Part shown: in pieces, positions 18,662 to 27,068 of the stretch
Layout of the letters: every line of letters begins with the position of its first letter
How positions within the stretch are numbered: position 1 is the first letter of the stretch
The notes under the pieces: generated by a model
Seen by the model: the letters and a program-made list of their open reading frames with translations, nothing else
Told to the model about the DNA's origin: nothing
The model's database searches: none
Translations under genes and position numbers: made by a program
Assembly: GCF_022024035.1 (NCBI RefSeq)
Contig: NZ_CP091787.1
Span: 2,170,001 to 2,234,000, forward strand
Reading direction: 5' to 3'
Source: Prevotella sp. E13-17
Lineage (GTDB): Bacteria; Bacteroidota; Bacteroidia; Bacteroidales; Bacteroidaceae
DNA: 64,000 nucleotides

Positions 18662-19936
18662 ATGACTTCAACAAACAACACTAAAGTAATTGCCATCATC
18701 ACGATGTGCTTCATCTTCGCGATGATCTCTTTTGTAACTAACATGGGTGCGCCCTTTGGCAACATTTGGGGCTTCACATATCCATTCGCTAAGGCATGGG
18801 GTAACCTGATGAACTTCGCTGCATACTTGTTCATGGGTATTCCTGCTGGTAAGATGCTTATCAAATATGGATATAAGAAGACCGCACTGATTGCATTGGC
18901 AGTGGGTCTGATCGGTTTGGCCCTTCAGTATCTGTCGAGTATCGCTGGCGATGCCACCTATGTATTTGCATACCAAGAGATTCCTGTTGCACTGAACCTG
19001 ATTATCTATCTGCTGGGTGCTTTCGTCTGCGGTTTCTGCGTATGTATGCTGAACACCGTGGTAAACCCCATGCTGAACCTGCTCGGTGGCGGTGGCAACA
19101 AGGGTAATCAGCTCATCCAAGTTGGTGGCACACTGAACTCGCTGACCGCTACGCTGACTCCCAGTCTCACGGGTATCTTGGTTGGTACGGTGACCGCAGA
19201 AACCAGCATGAGCAACGTGGCTCCACTGCTGTTCATCGGCATGGCAGTCTTCGCTATTTCATTTGTCATCATCAGCCGAGTAACCATTCCCGAGCCAACC
19301 CTCGGCAAGGAGCAGCCTCAATATGAGCACAGCCCTCTGGCATTCCGCCACACACTGCTGGGCGTCATTGCCATCTTCTTCTATGTTGGTATCGAGATCG
19401 GTATTCCCATGCACTTGCAGTTCTACGTAACCGACCTGGGCTTCGAAGGTTCAGCAGCCATTGGTGGTGTGATAGCAGGTATCTATTGGATTCTGATGAT
19501 GGTAGGACGTGCCACGTCAAGTGTCATCTCAGGCAAGGTATCTACTTCACTCCAGATGATTGTCGTGTCAAGTGTGGCTATCGCACTGTTGCTGATTGCC
19601 ATCTTCATGCCTGAAAGCAACACAGTTGTTTACGACGGACACGACATTCCCGTGAAGGCCTTCTTCATTGCAGCCTGCGGTCTCTGCACTTCTATCATGT
19701 GGGGTGGCATCTTCAACCTCTCTGTAGAGGGTCTGGGCAAGTACACAGAGGCAGCTTCTGGTATCTTCATGACGATGGTAGTAGGTGGTGGCATCATGCC
19801 CCTCATCCAGCAGAGCATTGCAAGTAGCACAGGCAACATCACCAGCTACTGGCTCGTCATCGCCATGCTGGCCTACATTCTGTTCTACGCTACTGTTGGT
19901 TGCAAGAACGTGAACAAGGACATCAATGTAGATTAA
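18662..19936 (+). CDS. MFS sugar permease, probable galactose/glucose transporter
   Basis: A 424-aa major facilitator with about 12 hydrophobic helices. The N-terminal FVTNMGAPFGNIW and FAAYLFMGIPAGKMLIKYGYKKTAL segment resembles the FHS/FucP-GluP branch that carries fucose, glucose or galactose by proton symport. Position between galM and galK (gaps of 24 and 34 nt) indicates galactose as a substrate; that is inference from context. Confidence 0.85.
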   Translation: MTSTNNTKVIAIITMCFIFAMISFVTNMGAPFGNIWGFTYPFAKAWGNLMNFAAYLFMGIPAGKMLIKYGYKKTALIALAVGLIGLALQYLSSIAGDATYVFAYQEIPVALNLIIYLLGAFVCGFCVCMLNTVVNPMLNLLGGGGNKGNQLIQVGGTLNSLTATLTPSLTGILVGTVTAETSMSNVAPLLFIGMAVFAISFVIISRVTIPEPTLGKEQPQYEHSPLAFRHTLLGVIAIFFYVGIEIGIPMHLQFYVTDLGFEGSAAIGGVIAGIYWILMMVGRATSSVISGKVSTSLQMIVVSSVAIALLLIAIFMPESNTVVYDGHDIPVKAFFIAACGLCTSIMWGGIFNLSVEGLGKYTEAASGIFMTMVVGGGIMPLIQQSIASSTGNITSYWLVIAMLAYILFYATVGCKNVNKDINVD

Positions 19937-19970
19937 TTACGAATACAAACCTTATAAAACTTAAAACATT

Positions 19971-21137
19971 ATGATTGATATCGAATTTGTAAGACAGCGA
20001 TTCATCAAGCACTTTGACGGAAAGACTGGTAATGTTTACACATCTCCCGGCCGCATCAACCTGATTGGTGAACACACAGACTATAACGGTGGATTTGTAT
20101 TCCCCGGAGCAGTGGACAAAGGTGTGACAGCAGAGATGCGTGCCAACGGTACAGAAGATACCGTTATGGCATACGCTATCGACCTGAAAGACCGTGTAGA
20201 TTTCAAGCTCTCTGACCCCGCAGGTCCCAAGGCATCATGGGCACGCTATATCTATGGCATAGCTCTGGAGATGAAGAAGCTGGGCGTTCCCGTAAAGGGC
20301 TTCAACATTGCCTTTGCCGGCGACGTGCCCCTCGGTGCAGGTATGTCATCGTCTGCCGCCATGGAGAGCTGCTTCGCTTGCGGACTGAACGACATCTTCG
20401 GCGAGAACAAGGTTAGCCAGTGGGATATGGTACTGGCTGGTCAGGCCACTGAGCACAACTACTGCGGTGTGAACTGTGGTATCATGGACCAGTTTGCTTC
20501 TGTATTCGGTAAGGCAGGTTGCCTGATGCGTCTGGACTGCCGTAGCCGTGAGTTCGAATACTTCCCATTCAAGCCCGATGGCTACCGTCTGGTGCTGCTT
20601 GACTCTGTGGTTAAACACCAGTTGGCAGGTTCACCCTACAACGACCGTCGCAACAGCTGCGAGAATGTGGTAAAGCATATTCAGGCTAAGCACCCAGAGG
20701 GTAAGTTCGAGACCTTGCGCGACTGCACATGGGAGCAGTTGGAAGAGGTCAAGGCCGAAGTAGGCGAAGAAGACTACAAGCGTGCCAAGTTCGTGCTGGG
20801 CGAGAAAGACCGTGTATTGGCTGTCTGCGACGCTCTGAACGAAGGCGACTACGAGAAGGTTGGTGAGATGATGTACAAGACCCACGAGGGTCTGTCAAAG
20901 GACTACGAGGTGTCTTGCGAGGAGCTCGACTTCCTAAACGACATTGCCAAGGAGAACGGCGTTACTGGTAGCCGTATCATGGGTGGTGGCTTCGGTGGTT
21001 GCACCATCAATCTGGTTCGCAACGACCTCTACAAGCAGTTTGTTGAGGATGCCAAGAAGAAGTTCAATGCCAAGTATGGTCATGAGCCAAAGGTTTACGA
21101 TGTAGTCATCGGCGATGGCTCACGCAAGCTCTGCTAA
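19971..21137 (+). CDS. galK: Galactokinase
   Basis: A 388-aa GHMP-family kinase forming galactose-1-phosphate. The galactokinase signature SPGRINLIGEHTDYNGGFVFP is at the N-terminus. The ATP loop PLGAGMSSSAAME and the third motif GSRIMGGGFGGCTINL are present. Last gene of the operon; galT and galE are not adjacent, so the Leloir pathway must be completed from elsewhere. Confidence 0.96.
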   Translation: MIDIEFVRQRFIKHFDGKTGNVYTSPGRINLIGEHTDYNGGFVFPGAVDKGVTAEMRANGTEDTVMAYAIDLKDRVDFKLSDPAGPKASWARYIYGIALEMKKLGVPVKGFNIAFAGDVPLGAGMSSSAAMESCFACGLNDIFGENKVSQWDMVLAGQATEHNYCGVNCGIMDQFASVFGKAGCLMRLDCRSREFEYFPFKPDGYRLVLLDSVVKHQLAGSPYNDRRNSCENVVKHIQAKHPEGKFETLRDCTWEQLEEVKAEVGEEDYKRAKFVLGEKDRVLAVCDALNEGDYEKVGEMMYKTHEGLSKDYEVSCEELDFLNDIAKENGVTGSRIMGGGFGGCTINLVRNDLYKQFVEDAKKKFNAKYGHEPKVYDVVIGDGSRKLC

Positions 21138-21161
21138 GCATTTAGTGACCTAAACATATCC

Positions 21162-21203
21162 TTACGCAGATTACGCAGGTTTCGACCGGTGTAATCTGCG
21201 TAA
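21162..21203. repeat. Inverted repeat after galK
   Basis: TTACGCAGATTAC at 21162-21174 is perfectly complementary to 21191-21203 (13 bp, 16-nt loop). The left arm also contains a tandem TTACGCAG. There is no T-run, so if it ends the gal transcript it does so without the classical tail. It may instead be a dispersed intergenic repeat. Confidence 0.7.
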
Positions 21204-21225
21204 TTCAATTAATTAGTTTGAAATC

Positions 21226-22533
21226 ATGAATCGTCTCATTCTACTTATCACTCCCCTACTCATCCTTTGTGGATGCAGCAATCGACAAAAAACGAAACCA
21301 ACCTATTTTGAGGATATAGACACGACATGTTTTACTGTCAGTGATACCACCATATCAAAACAGCGAAACGAAATGATAGCCAAGGAGCTGGATTACTACT
21401 TGGATCGTCATAATGTGCGTGACGAGGGGTTCGACATGGTGATACGCTATGCAGAGGACGGCGATTCAACACAAGCGTTCTATCTGCCTAAAGGGAAAGC
21501 AGCGGCACGCAACCTGATGAACTGGCACCACGGTCGGAGACAAGGCAAGGGCGTCACCACCGACCATTTGGGCCGACTCATCGTTGGCATGTTCAATGCC
21601 GACACGCTGGTCAGCGGAATACGCATGGACGAGAAAGGCATCTATGCTGGAATGATGAACAGCGCCATGGAGGCTTGCGGACATGGTTCCTACCGCTCGG
21701 TAGATGGCTCTTTCTACGAAGGACACTGGCAACATGACCAGCGCGAAGGCTTTGGCTTTAGCATCAGTGCCAACCACCTGAAAGCAGGACAATGGCTCAG
21801 AGACACCTTTCGTGGAGAACGAATGCATTACACCAGCGAACGTATTTATGGCATAGACATCTCTCGCTATCAGCACGAAATCGGTCGCAGACGCTATCCC
21901 ATTGACTGGGCTAACCTGCGTATCACCAACATGGGCAAGCGCATCAGCAGTCAACGTGTAGATGGCGATGCCAACTATCCAGTCAGTTTCGTGTATATTA
22001 AGTCAACGCAGGGATCCACCATCACCAATCAATACTACGGCAGCGACTATCAGAATGCACGCAAGCAGAACATCCGCACAGGCGCATACCATTTCTTTAC
22101 CGTGGGGAAAGATGCTAAAGAGCAGGCACACTTCTTCCTGAAGAACACCCAATTCAAGAAAGGCGACTTGCCTCCAATGTTAGACATTGAACCCACAGAT
22201 GCCATGATACAAAAAGGAGGCGGAGCAAAGAAGATGTTCAGCGACATACGCACCTGGCTTAACATGGTAGAACGAGCCACACACACACGACCATTATTGT
22301 ATGTCAATCAGCGATTCATCAACACATACATAGATATGGCTCCCGACCTAAAAGAGAAATATCTGTTCTGGATTGCACGATATGGAGAATACAAACCCGA
22401 CGTCAGACTGGCCCTGTGGCAACTGAGCGACTGCGGTCGTGTGAGTGGTATCAAGGGCGACGTCGATTTGAATGTATTCAATGGATATCAGATACACTGG
22501 GACGATTTCCTAAGCGAGGAGACCATTAAATAG
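21226..22533 (+). CDS. MORN-repeat / GH25 lysozyme lipoprotein
   Basis: A 435-aa protein with two parts. The signal peptide ends in LCGC, so Cys17 is probably lipidated. Residues about 105-200 hold MORN-like repeats (GSYRSVDGSFYEGHWQHDQR and neighbours). From about 208 there is a GH25 muramidase domain: YGIDISRYQ with Asp211, MLDIEPTD with Asp320 and Glu322, then the ALWQLSDCG and GDVDLNVFNG blocks. GH25 enzymes cleave N-acetylmuramyl-(1,4)-GlcNAc bonds. The protein is likely tethered to an envelope membrane and acts on peptidoglycan. No obvious -7 promoter is seen upstream. Confidence 0.88.
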   Translation: MNRLILLITPLLILCGCSNRQKTKPTYFEDIDTTCFTVSDTTISKQRNEMIAKELDYYLDRHNVRDEGFDMVIRYAEDGDSTQAFYLPKGKAAARNLMNWHHGRRQGKGVTTDHLGRLIVGMFNADTLVSGIRMDEKGIYAGMMNSAMEACGHGSYRSVDGSFYEGHWQHDQREGFGFSISANHLKAGQWLRDTFRGERMHYTSERIYGIDISRYQHEIGRRRYPIDWANLRITNMGKRISSQRVDGDANYPVSFVYIKSTQGSTITNQYYGSDYQNARKQNIRTGAYHFFTVGKDAKEQAHFFLKNTQFKKGDLPPMLDIEPTDAMIQKGGGAKKMFSDIRTWLNMVERATHTRPLLYVNQRFINTYIDMAPDLKEKYLFWIARYGEYKPDVRLALWQLSDCGRVSGIKGDVDLNVFNGYQIHWDDFLSEETIK

Positions 22534-22544
22534 AAAAAAATGCG

Positions 22545-22552
22545 TATCTTTG
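22545..22552 (+). promoter_or_regulatory. Promoter -7 element for DUF4491-rlmH
   Basis: TATCTTTG followed by CAGCC, 22 nt before the next start codon. Confidence 0.65.
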
Positions 22553-22574
22553 CAGCCAAAACATTCTATAAGAC

Positions 22575-22874
22575 ATGTATTTCACAGGAATTATCATTGC
22601 CTTCTGCACATTTCTCGCCATCGGAATATGGCATCCCATCGTCATTAAGACAGAATATCACTGGGGCACTTGGCCTTGGAAGATATACCTGCTCATCGGC
22701 ATCGTTTGTCTGATAGCAGCACTGTTCATCGAGAATGCCATCATCTCTGCCAGCATTGGCGTGTTTGGGGCATCGGCACTGTGGGGCATCGGCGAACTTT
22801 TTGCTCAGAAAAAGCGCGTACAGAAAGGTTGGTTCCCCATGAACCCCAAACGTAAACACGAATATGAAGACTGA
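22575..22874 (+). CDS. DUF4491 small membrane protein
   Basis: A 99-aa protein with three hydrophobic segments (about 3-20, 34-50, 55-75) and a basic C-terminus. It resembles the DUF4491 family of Bacteroidetes, whose role is unknown. Its last 11 nt overlap the start of rlmH, so the two are co-translated. Confidence 0.75.
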   Translation: MYFTGIIIAFCTFLAIGIWHPIVIKTEYHWGTWPWKIYLLIGIVCLIAALFIENAIISASIGVFGASALWGIGELFAQKKRVQKGWFPMNPKRKHEYED

Positions 22875-23334
22875 GCTTATTCTGGTAGGAAAGACCGTGA
22901 ACAAGCACTTTGTGGCTGGCATCAACGACTATGCAGAGCGTATAGCCCACTATATGCCCTTCAACATCACCGTCATACCCGAGCTAAAGAACACCAAGAA
23001 CCTCTCTGAGGAACAGCAGAAAACGGCCGAAGGTGAACTGATACTGAAACAGATACAACCATCAGACACAGTTGTGTTGCTTGACGAACACGGTAAGGAG
23101 TTGCGCAGCATAGAGCTGGCCTCATGGTTAGAACAGAAAAGGAACACCGCACGACGACTGGTTTTCGTCATCGGAGGTCCCTACGGTTTCTCGCCTGCTG
23201 TCTATGCTCGCGCCAACGAGAAACTATCACTCTCCAAACTCACTTTCTCACACCAAATGGTAAGACTGGTCTTTACAGAACAGATCTATCGGGCTTGTAC
23301 CATCATCAAGGGCGAGCCATACCATCACGAGTAA
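22864..23334 (+). CDS. rlmH: 23S rRNA (pseudouridine1915-N3)-methyltransferase RlmH
   Basis: A 156-aa SPOUT methyltransferase acting on helix 69 of 23S rRNA. The AdoMet-binding knot is seen as VFVIGGPYGFSPAVYARANEKLSLSKLTFSHQMVRL, preceded by VVLLDEHGKELRSIELASWL, and ending with EQIYRACTIIKGEPYHHE. Full length for the family. Confidence 0.95.
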   Translation: MKTELILVGKTVNKHFVAGINDYAERIAHYMPFNITVIPELKNTKNLSEEQQKTAEGELILKQIQPSDTVVLLDEHGKELRSIELASWLEQKRNTARRLVFVIGGPYGFSPAVYARANEKLSLSKLTFSHQMVRLVFTEQIYRACTIIKGEPYHHE

Positions 23335-23370
23335 GGGGAAATCCTCAAACCATATCACATTACTGATAAA

Positions 23371-23586
23371 ATGGGGCAGTCCGAAAGGCTGGGAACCGAT
23401 GCTTTCTACATCGTCATTGACACATTCCATAACCATTACGAAACGATTCTCAATTTCTTCGTCAACAGAGCTACCAATGCAGGAGCTGAGTCCTTCAATG
23501 CTAAGGTCAAGGCTTTCAGGGCTCAGTTCAGAGGAGTTTCAGACATTCCTTTCTTCCTTTTCAGACTTATAAAACTATGTGCATGA
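23371..23586 (+). pseudogene. Transposase remnant, 3' part only
   Basis: A 71-codon frame whose C-terminal half (RATNAGAESFNAKVKAFRAQF, then a PFFLFRLIKLCA end) matches the end of DDE transposases of Bacteroidetes IS elements, of ISL3-like type as far as I can tell. The catalytic core is missing. The first codons are simply the left inverted repeat read as protein, so the element has an internal deletion and this is not a functional gene. Confidence 0.75.
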
Positions 23587-23612
23587 ACACAACTAGCTTT
23601 TCGGACTGACCC
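23373..23612. mobile_element. Internally deleted IS remnant, 240 bp
   Basis: The 18-bp ends 23373-23390 and 23595-23612 are inverted repeats with 16 of 18 matches (GGGxCAGTCCGAAAxGCT). They enclose only the 3' part of a transposase gene. No convincing target duplication is visible. With both ends retained it could still be mobilised in trans by a full copy elsewhere; that is inference. Confidence 0.75.
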
Positions 23613-23663
23613 GTAAAAGCCACTAAATTTCTACTGAGCCGACTTTGAGTGGATGAAAAAGAA

Positions 23664-23700
23664 AACACCCAACTTTACATTTTTTGTAAAATTGGGTGTT
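23664..23700 (-). terminator. Terminator of tRNA-Ser(CGA)
   Basis: AACACCCAA and TTGGGTGTT close a long stem with further TTTACA/TGTAAA pairing. On the minus strand it is followed by TTTTCTTTTT. It lies 34 nt beyond the tRNA. Confidence 0.82.
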
Positions 23701-23733
23701 AAGCTTGAAATCACTGATAATCAAGTGACATTG

Positions 23734-23820
23734 CGGAGAGTGAGGGATTCAAACCCCCGATACCCATAAGGGTATACCGGATTTCGAGTCCAGCGCGATC
23801 GATCACTCTGCCAACTCTCC
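23734..23820 (-). tRNA. tRNA-Ser(CGA)
   Basis: On the minus strand the acceptor stem GGAGAGT pairs with ACTCTCC. The anticodon stem CTGGA/TCCGG holds loop CTCGAAA, giving CGA. A long variable arm (ATACCC/GGGTAT) marks a serine tRNA. No CCA is encoded. Confidence 0.94.
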
Positions 23821-23911
23821 AATTAAGTGAGTGCCATGCAAGTTGACTTGCTAATGGCCGAGCGCAAGAAGAGACAAATCTATTTGAACACTCCTTTGCC
23901 TTAAGTGCATG

Positions 23912-23919
23912 CAAAGGTA
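23912..23919 (-). promoter_or_regulatory. Promoter -7 element for tRNA-Ser(CGA)
   Basis: Reads TACCTTTG followed by CATG on the minus strand, about 92 nt before the mature tRNA, implying a 5' leader that is trimmed. Confidence 0.65.
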
Positions 23920-23967
23920 ATACAATTTTCTGAACCAACCAAATGTTTCAAAAGAAAACTTAATAAG

Positions 23968-23995
23968 AAAGGCCAGAAACATCGTTCTGGCCTTT
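23968..23995 (-). terminator. Terminator of the cstA-nadC-peptidase operon
   Basis: An 11-bp perfect stem AAAGGCCAGAA/TTCTGGCCTTT with a 6-nt loop lies just after the peptidase stop, followed on the minus strand by CTTATTAAG. Confidence 0.8.
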
Positions 23996-24001
23996 CGCTA
24001 A

Positions 24002-25642
24002 CTATTTCTGCGGTTGTTCAAGTCTTGCCCCTGTCTGACGAGCTATGCCACGGGCATATTTCTCAGAATAGCCAGGACGAGCCGGTGCAGAACCAAGACC
24101 ATATTTTGTGCGAGTGAAACGACCGTCTTTCTCGGGCTTGACGGTCATATCATTATACTTGACAATCAGATAGGTAGCCAACTGACACCAGCGCGCCAAC
24201 ATTTGGTCGGCCTTCGCAGCCGTGTAGCCTGTGAGATACTTCACACGAGCCGCCTCGTCGAGCGTCAGAGCCTTGTCCTCGACCTCCTTCTGGGCGCGGA
24301 AGTAAGAGTTATCGAGCGAGTCGCGCACCTCTTTCAAACTGGGGAACATCATAGAATAGCGGGGGTACACCATGTTAGACACCCAGTTCTGTACCCAGAA
24401 GGCATTGTCCATAGAGAAGTTCAGCTCGTCGGCACCCGGTGTGTTGTAAGGACGGGGAGACTCTGTCGCACAGCAATAGACGGGAGTAAACGGTGCCATG
24501 TTGCCATCATCATTGGCAAACCAGAAGCAACCACCAACCTGGCGGGGCAACCATGAGCGCATCTGACTGACAAAAACGAAACCCGCCTGCTGAGTGGAAA
24601 CAGGACGCTCGTTGAAATACTTCTTGCCATCGACCTCAAAGAAAAGAGGTGTAGGACGATAAGGCATATCCCAGATACCACCACCCATGTCCTGATCAAG
24701 AGAGAAAGGTGTGCTCTCATAGTGGTCGCGCATTGCCTCTTCCACATCGTGAACAGTCAGTTTTCTGTTGGGTTTTACCCAAAGCGGCATCACCTCGGCA
24801 TTGGCATCTTTACCTTCAGCCCAAGGGATATAGCGGTCCATGCCGTCGGCATAACGGTTGAAGAAGGTCCACACGCGGGCATCACAGATACGGCGACCAG
24901 AGAAGTCGGGAGCAGCATAAGCTGCGTTGTAACTGAACTCAGCATCCTTACCCGTGAACCATCCCATCTTGCGGGCATAAGAAACCACATTCTTAGAGTA
25001 GCGTACATTCTCCTTGTCCTTCATGTTGAAGGTGGTGATACGACTCTGATTAGCGTGTCCGCAAATCATATCGTCGGGAATGCGTACAGCCACCCAAACG
25101 GTGCGAGCCTTCTCTACCTTACGGTCGCTTCCAGTACCCATCATCTCCATAATCCAGGCTTCGTCAGGATCACAGATAGTAAACGTCTCACCACTGGAGT
25201 AGTAACCATACTTTTCAACAAGAGAGGTCATCACATCAATGGCCTGACGGGCATTCTTAGAACGCTGCAAAGCGATATAAATCAGCGAACCGTAGTCGAT
25301 AATGCCTGTCGTGTCTATCATCTCTTCACGACCGCCGAAAGTCGTTTCACCAATCGTCACCTGCCATTCATTGATGTTACCTATGACATTATAAGTCTCT
25401 TCAGCCTCGGCAATCTCTCCAAGATACTTGTTGGTATCCCACTCATAGACTTTGCGCAGTTCACCCTTGGCATGTTTGCCGGCAGGATAATGAACCAACC
25501 CTTGAAACATGCCATAACTATCGGCACTATACGAGCAGATGACCGAACCATCTACAGAAGCCTTCTTGCCAACGATGAAGTTGGTGCAGGCAAAAGAAGC
25601 AGTTGCTACAAAAGCAAATAAAGGTAATAATAATCTTTTCAT
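24002..25642 (-). CDS. C69-family dipeptidase, secreted
   Basis: A 546-aa N-terminal-nucleophile peptidase. A signal-like leader of 18 residues ends at Ala18, and Cys19 begins the mature CTNFIVGKKASVDGS segment. In family C69 (PepD-like) the exposed Cys is the catalytic nucleophile. Later blocks include ICDPDEAWIMEMMGTGSDRK and VAVRIPDDMICGHANQSRI. It would hydrolyse dipeptides, probably in the periplasm. It lies 18 nt after nadC and appears to be the last gene of a four-gene transcript headed by cstA, which may import peptides or pyruvate; the functional link is inference. Confidence 0.9.
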   Translation of the reverse strand: MKRLLLPLFAFVATASFACTNFIVGKKASVDGSVICSYSADSYGMFQGLVHYPAGKHAKGELRKVYEWDTNKYLGEIAEAEETYNVIGNINEWQVTIGETTFGGREEMIDTTGIIDYGSLIYIALQRSKNARQAIDVMTSLVEKYGYYSSGETFTICDPDEAWIMEMMGTGSDRKVEKARTVWVAVRIPDDMICGHANQSRITTFNMKDKENVRYSKNVVSYARKMGWFTGKDAEFSYNAAYAAPDFSGRRICDARVWTFFNRYADGMDRYIPWAEGKDANAEVMPLWVKPNRKLTVHDVEEAMRDHYESTPFSLDQDMGGGIWDMPYRPTPLFFEVDGKKYFNERPVSTQQAGFVFVSQMRSWLPRQVGGCFWFANDDGNMAPFTPVYCCATESPRPYNTPGADELNFSMDNAFWVQNWVSNMVYPRYSMMFPSLKEVRDSLDNSYFRAQKEVEDKALTLDEAARVKYLTGYTAAKADQMLARWCQLATYLIVKYNDMTVKPEKDGRFTRTKYGLGSAPARPGYSEKYARGIARQTGARLEQPQK

Positions 25643-25660
25643 TATACGTTGTGTTGTGTC

Positions 25661-26536
25661 TTACTTGATAATCAATTTATCACTTCCTGCAGCCTTGAAA
25701 CTCATGTCCAGCCCCTTCACACTGTGGGTAAGAGCGCCAAAAGAGATGAAGTCAACGCCAGCTTTTGCATAGGGAATCATCGTGTCGTAAGTAATACCTC
25801 CAGATGACTCCGTCTCTGCACGTCCGTTGACGATCTTGACAGCCTTTGCTGTATCTTCCGGTGTGAAGTTGTCAAACATGATGCGGTCACAACCTTCTGC
25901 CAAAGCCTCATCGAGTTCTTTGAAATTGCGCACTTCGCACTCAATCTTCAAGTCCTTACCGTTATCCTTACAATACTGTTTGGCGCGACTGATAGCATTG
26001 TGAACACCACCACAGAAGTCGATATGATTATCTTTCAACAGAATCATATCAAACAAGCCGATACGATGGTTCATGCCGCCACCAATCTTTACTGCCTCTT
26101 TCTCCAGCATGCGCATGCCAGGTGTCGTCTTACGGGTATCGAGCACACGTGTCTTTGTGCCAGCATCGATAAGAGCCTGCTGGTAGCGATGTGTCATGGT
26201 GGCAATACCGCTCATGCGCTGCAGGATGTTCAGCATCAGACGCTCTGTCTGCAACAGGCTTTGCTCACGTCCTTTCACGCTCATGACGATGTCGCCAGGC
26301 TTCACATGAGCTCCATCCTTGATAAACACCTCAACCTGGAGTTCTGGGTCAAAACGACGGAACACCTCCTTTGCAATCTCTACGCCTGCAAAGATACCCT
26401 CCTCTTTAATCAACAGTTTAGACTCACCCATGGCGTCTGCCGGAATACAGCATAACGTCGTGTGGTCGCCATCACCTATATCCTCGGCAAAAGCCAAATC
26501 TATCAGTTTGTCGTTCAGTTCTTCTACACTTAACAT
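25661..26536 (-). CDS. nadC: Nicotinate-nucleotide pyrophosphorylase (carboxylating)
   Basis: A 291-aa enzyme converting quinolinate and PRPP to nicotinate mononucleotide in NAD synthesis. The family motifs are TRVLDTRKTTPGMRMLEKEAV, GGGMNHRIGLFDMILLKDNHI, and the C-terminal ESSGGI and VDFISFGALTHSVKGLDMS. nadA and nadB are not adjacent. It sits between an outer-membrane protein gene (24-nt gap) and the C69 peptidase. Confidence 0.96.
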   Translation of the reverse strand: MLSVEELNDKLIDLAFAEDIGDGDHTTLCCIPADAMGESKLLIKEEGIFAGVEIAKEVFRRFDPELQVEVFIKDGAHVKPGDIVMSVKGREQSLLQTERLMLNILQRMSGIATMTHRYQQALIDAGTKTRVLDTRKTTPGMRMLEKEAVKIGGGMNHRIGLFDMILLKDNHIDFCGGVHNAISRAKQYCKDNGKDLKIECEVRNFKELDEALAEGCDRIMFDNFTPEDTAKAVKIVNGRAETESSGGITYDTMIPYAKAGVDFISFGALTHSVKGLDMSFKAAGSDKLIIK

Positions 26537-26560
26537 AACGATTGATTTTGAACAAATAGA

Positions 26561-27061
26561 CTATTCAAAGTAAATACCGATTCCGATGCGCACACCAAAG
26601 CCACTGTATTCCGTATGGTCTTTCAGACTCAGGTTGTAGTACAACTCAGGCTCCAGTGTCACCGTACGGTTCAAGAAATAAGCATAGCCCAACTGAACAG
26701 TAGGCAGGAAGTCGTCGTATTTATGACGATGCATATAGTTGGCGCCTGCACCCAGATAAAGACCGTTCTGCTCAATATAGTAACGAATGCCCGCACCTGC
26801 CGACAATGCCTTATCTCCCACTTTGTGCCAGTCATAACCCAGATTAGCCGTAACCATCCAGTTGTCTTCAAACAGATAACCCCCTTTAGCATTAAGCCCC
26901 ATCTTTAAGCTCTCAGCCTTGGTATAGTCAAGATTGAAATTAGAAAGACTTGCCGACACATAGTACTTGTCCATGCCAAACGGTGGACGGTCTTGTACTT
27001 GTGCATGACCAGCCAATGAGAAGACGAGACCACAGAGGGTCATTAAAAAGAATCTTTTCAT
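26561..27061 (-). CDS. Outer-membrane beta-barrel protein
   Basis: A 166-aa protein. The signal peptide ends at HAQ near residue 21. The rest alternates polar and aromatic residues in short strands (KYYVSASLSNFNLDYTKA, GAGIRYYIEQNGLYLGAGANY) and ends with a C-terminal Phe-Glu after RIGIGIYF, the usual layout of a small eight-strand porin-like barrel. Function unknown. It lies 7 nt after cstA in the same transcript. Confidence 0.82.
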   Translation of the reverse strand: MKRFFLMTLCGLVFSLAGHAQVQDRPPFGMDKYYVSASLSNFNLDYTKAESLKMGLNAKGGYLFEDNWMVTANLGYDWHKVGDKALSAGAGIRYYIEQNGLYLGAGANYMHRHKYDDFLPTVQLGYAYFLNRTVTLEPELYYNLSLKDHTEYSGFGVRIGIGIYFE

Positions 27062-27068
27062 AAGTAAT

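Noticed and set aside
24722..25621. 299-codon open frame on the plus strand
   Set aside because: It is antisense to the C69 peptidase, whose motifs are clear. The translated product has no family character.
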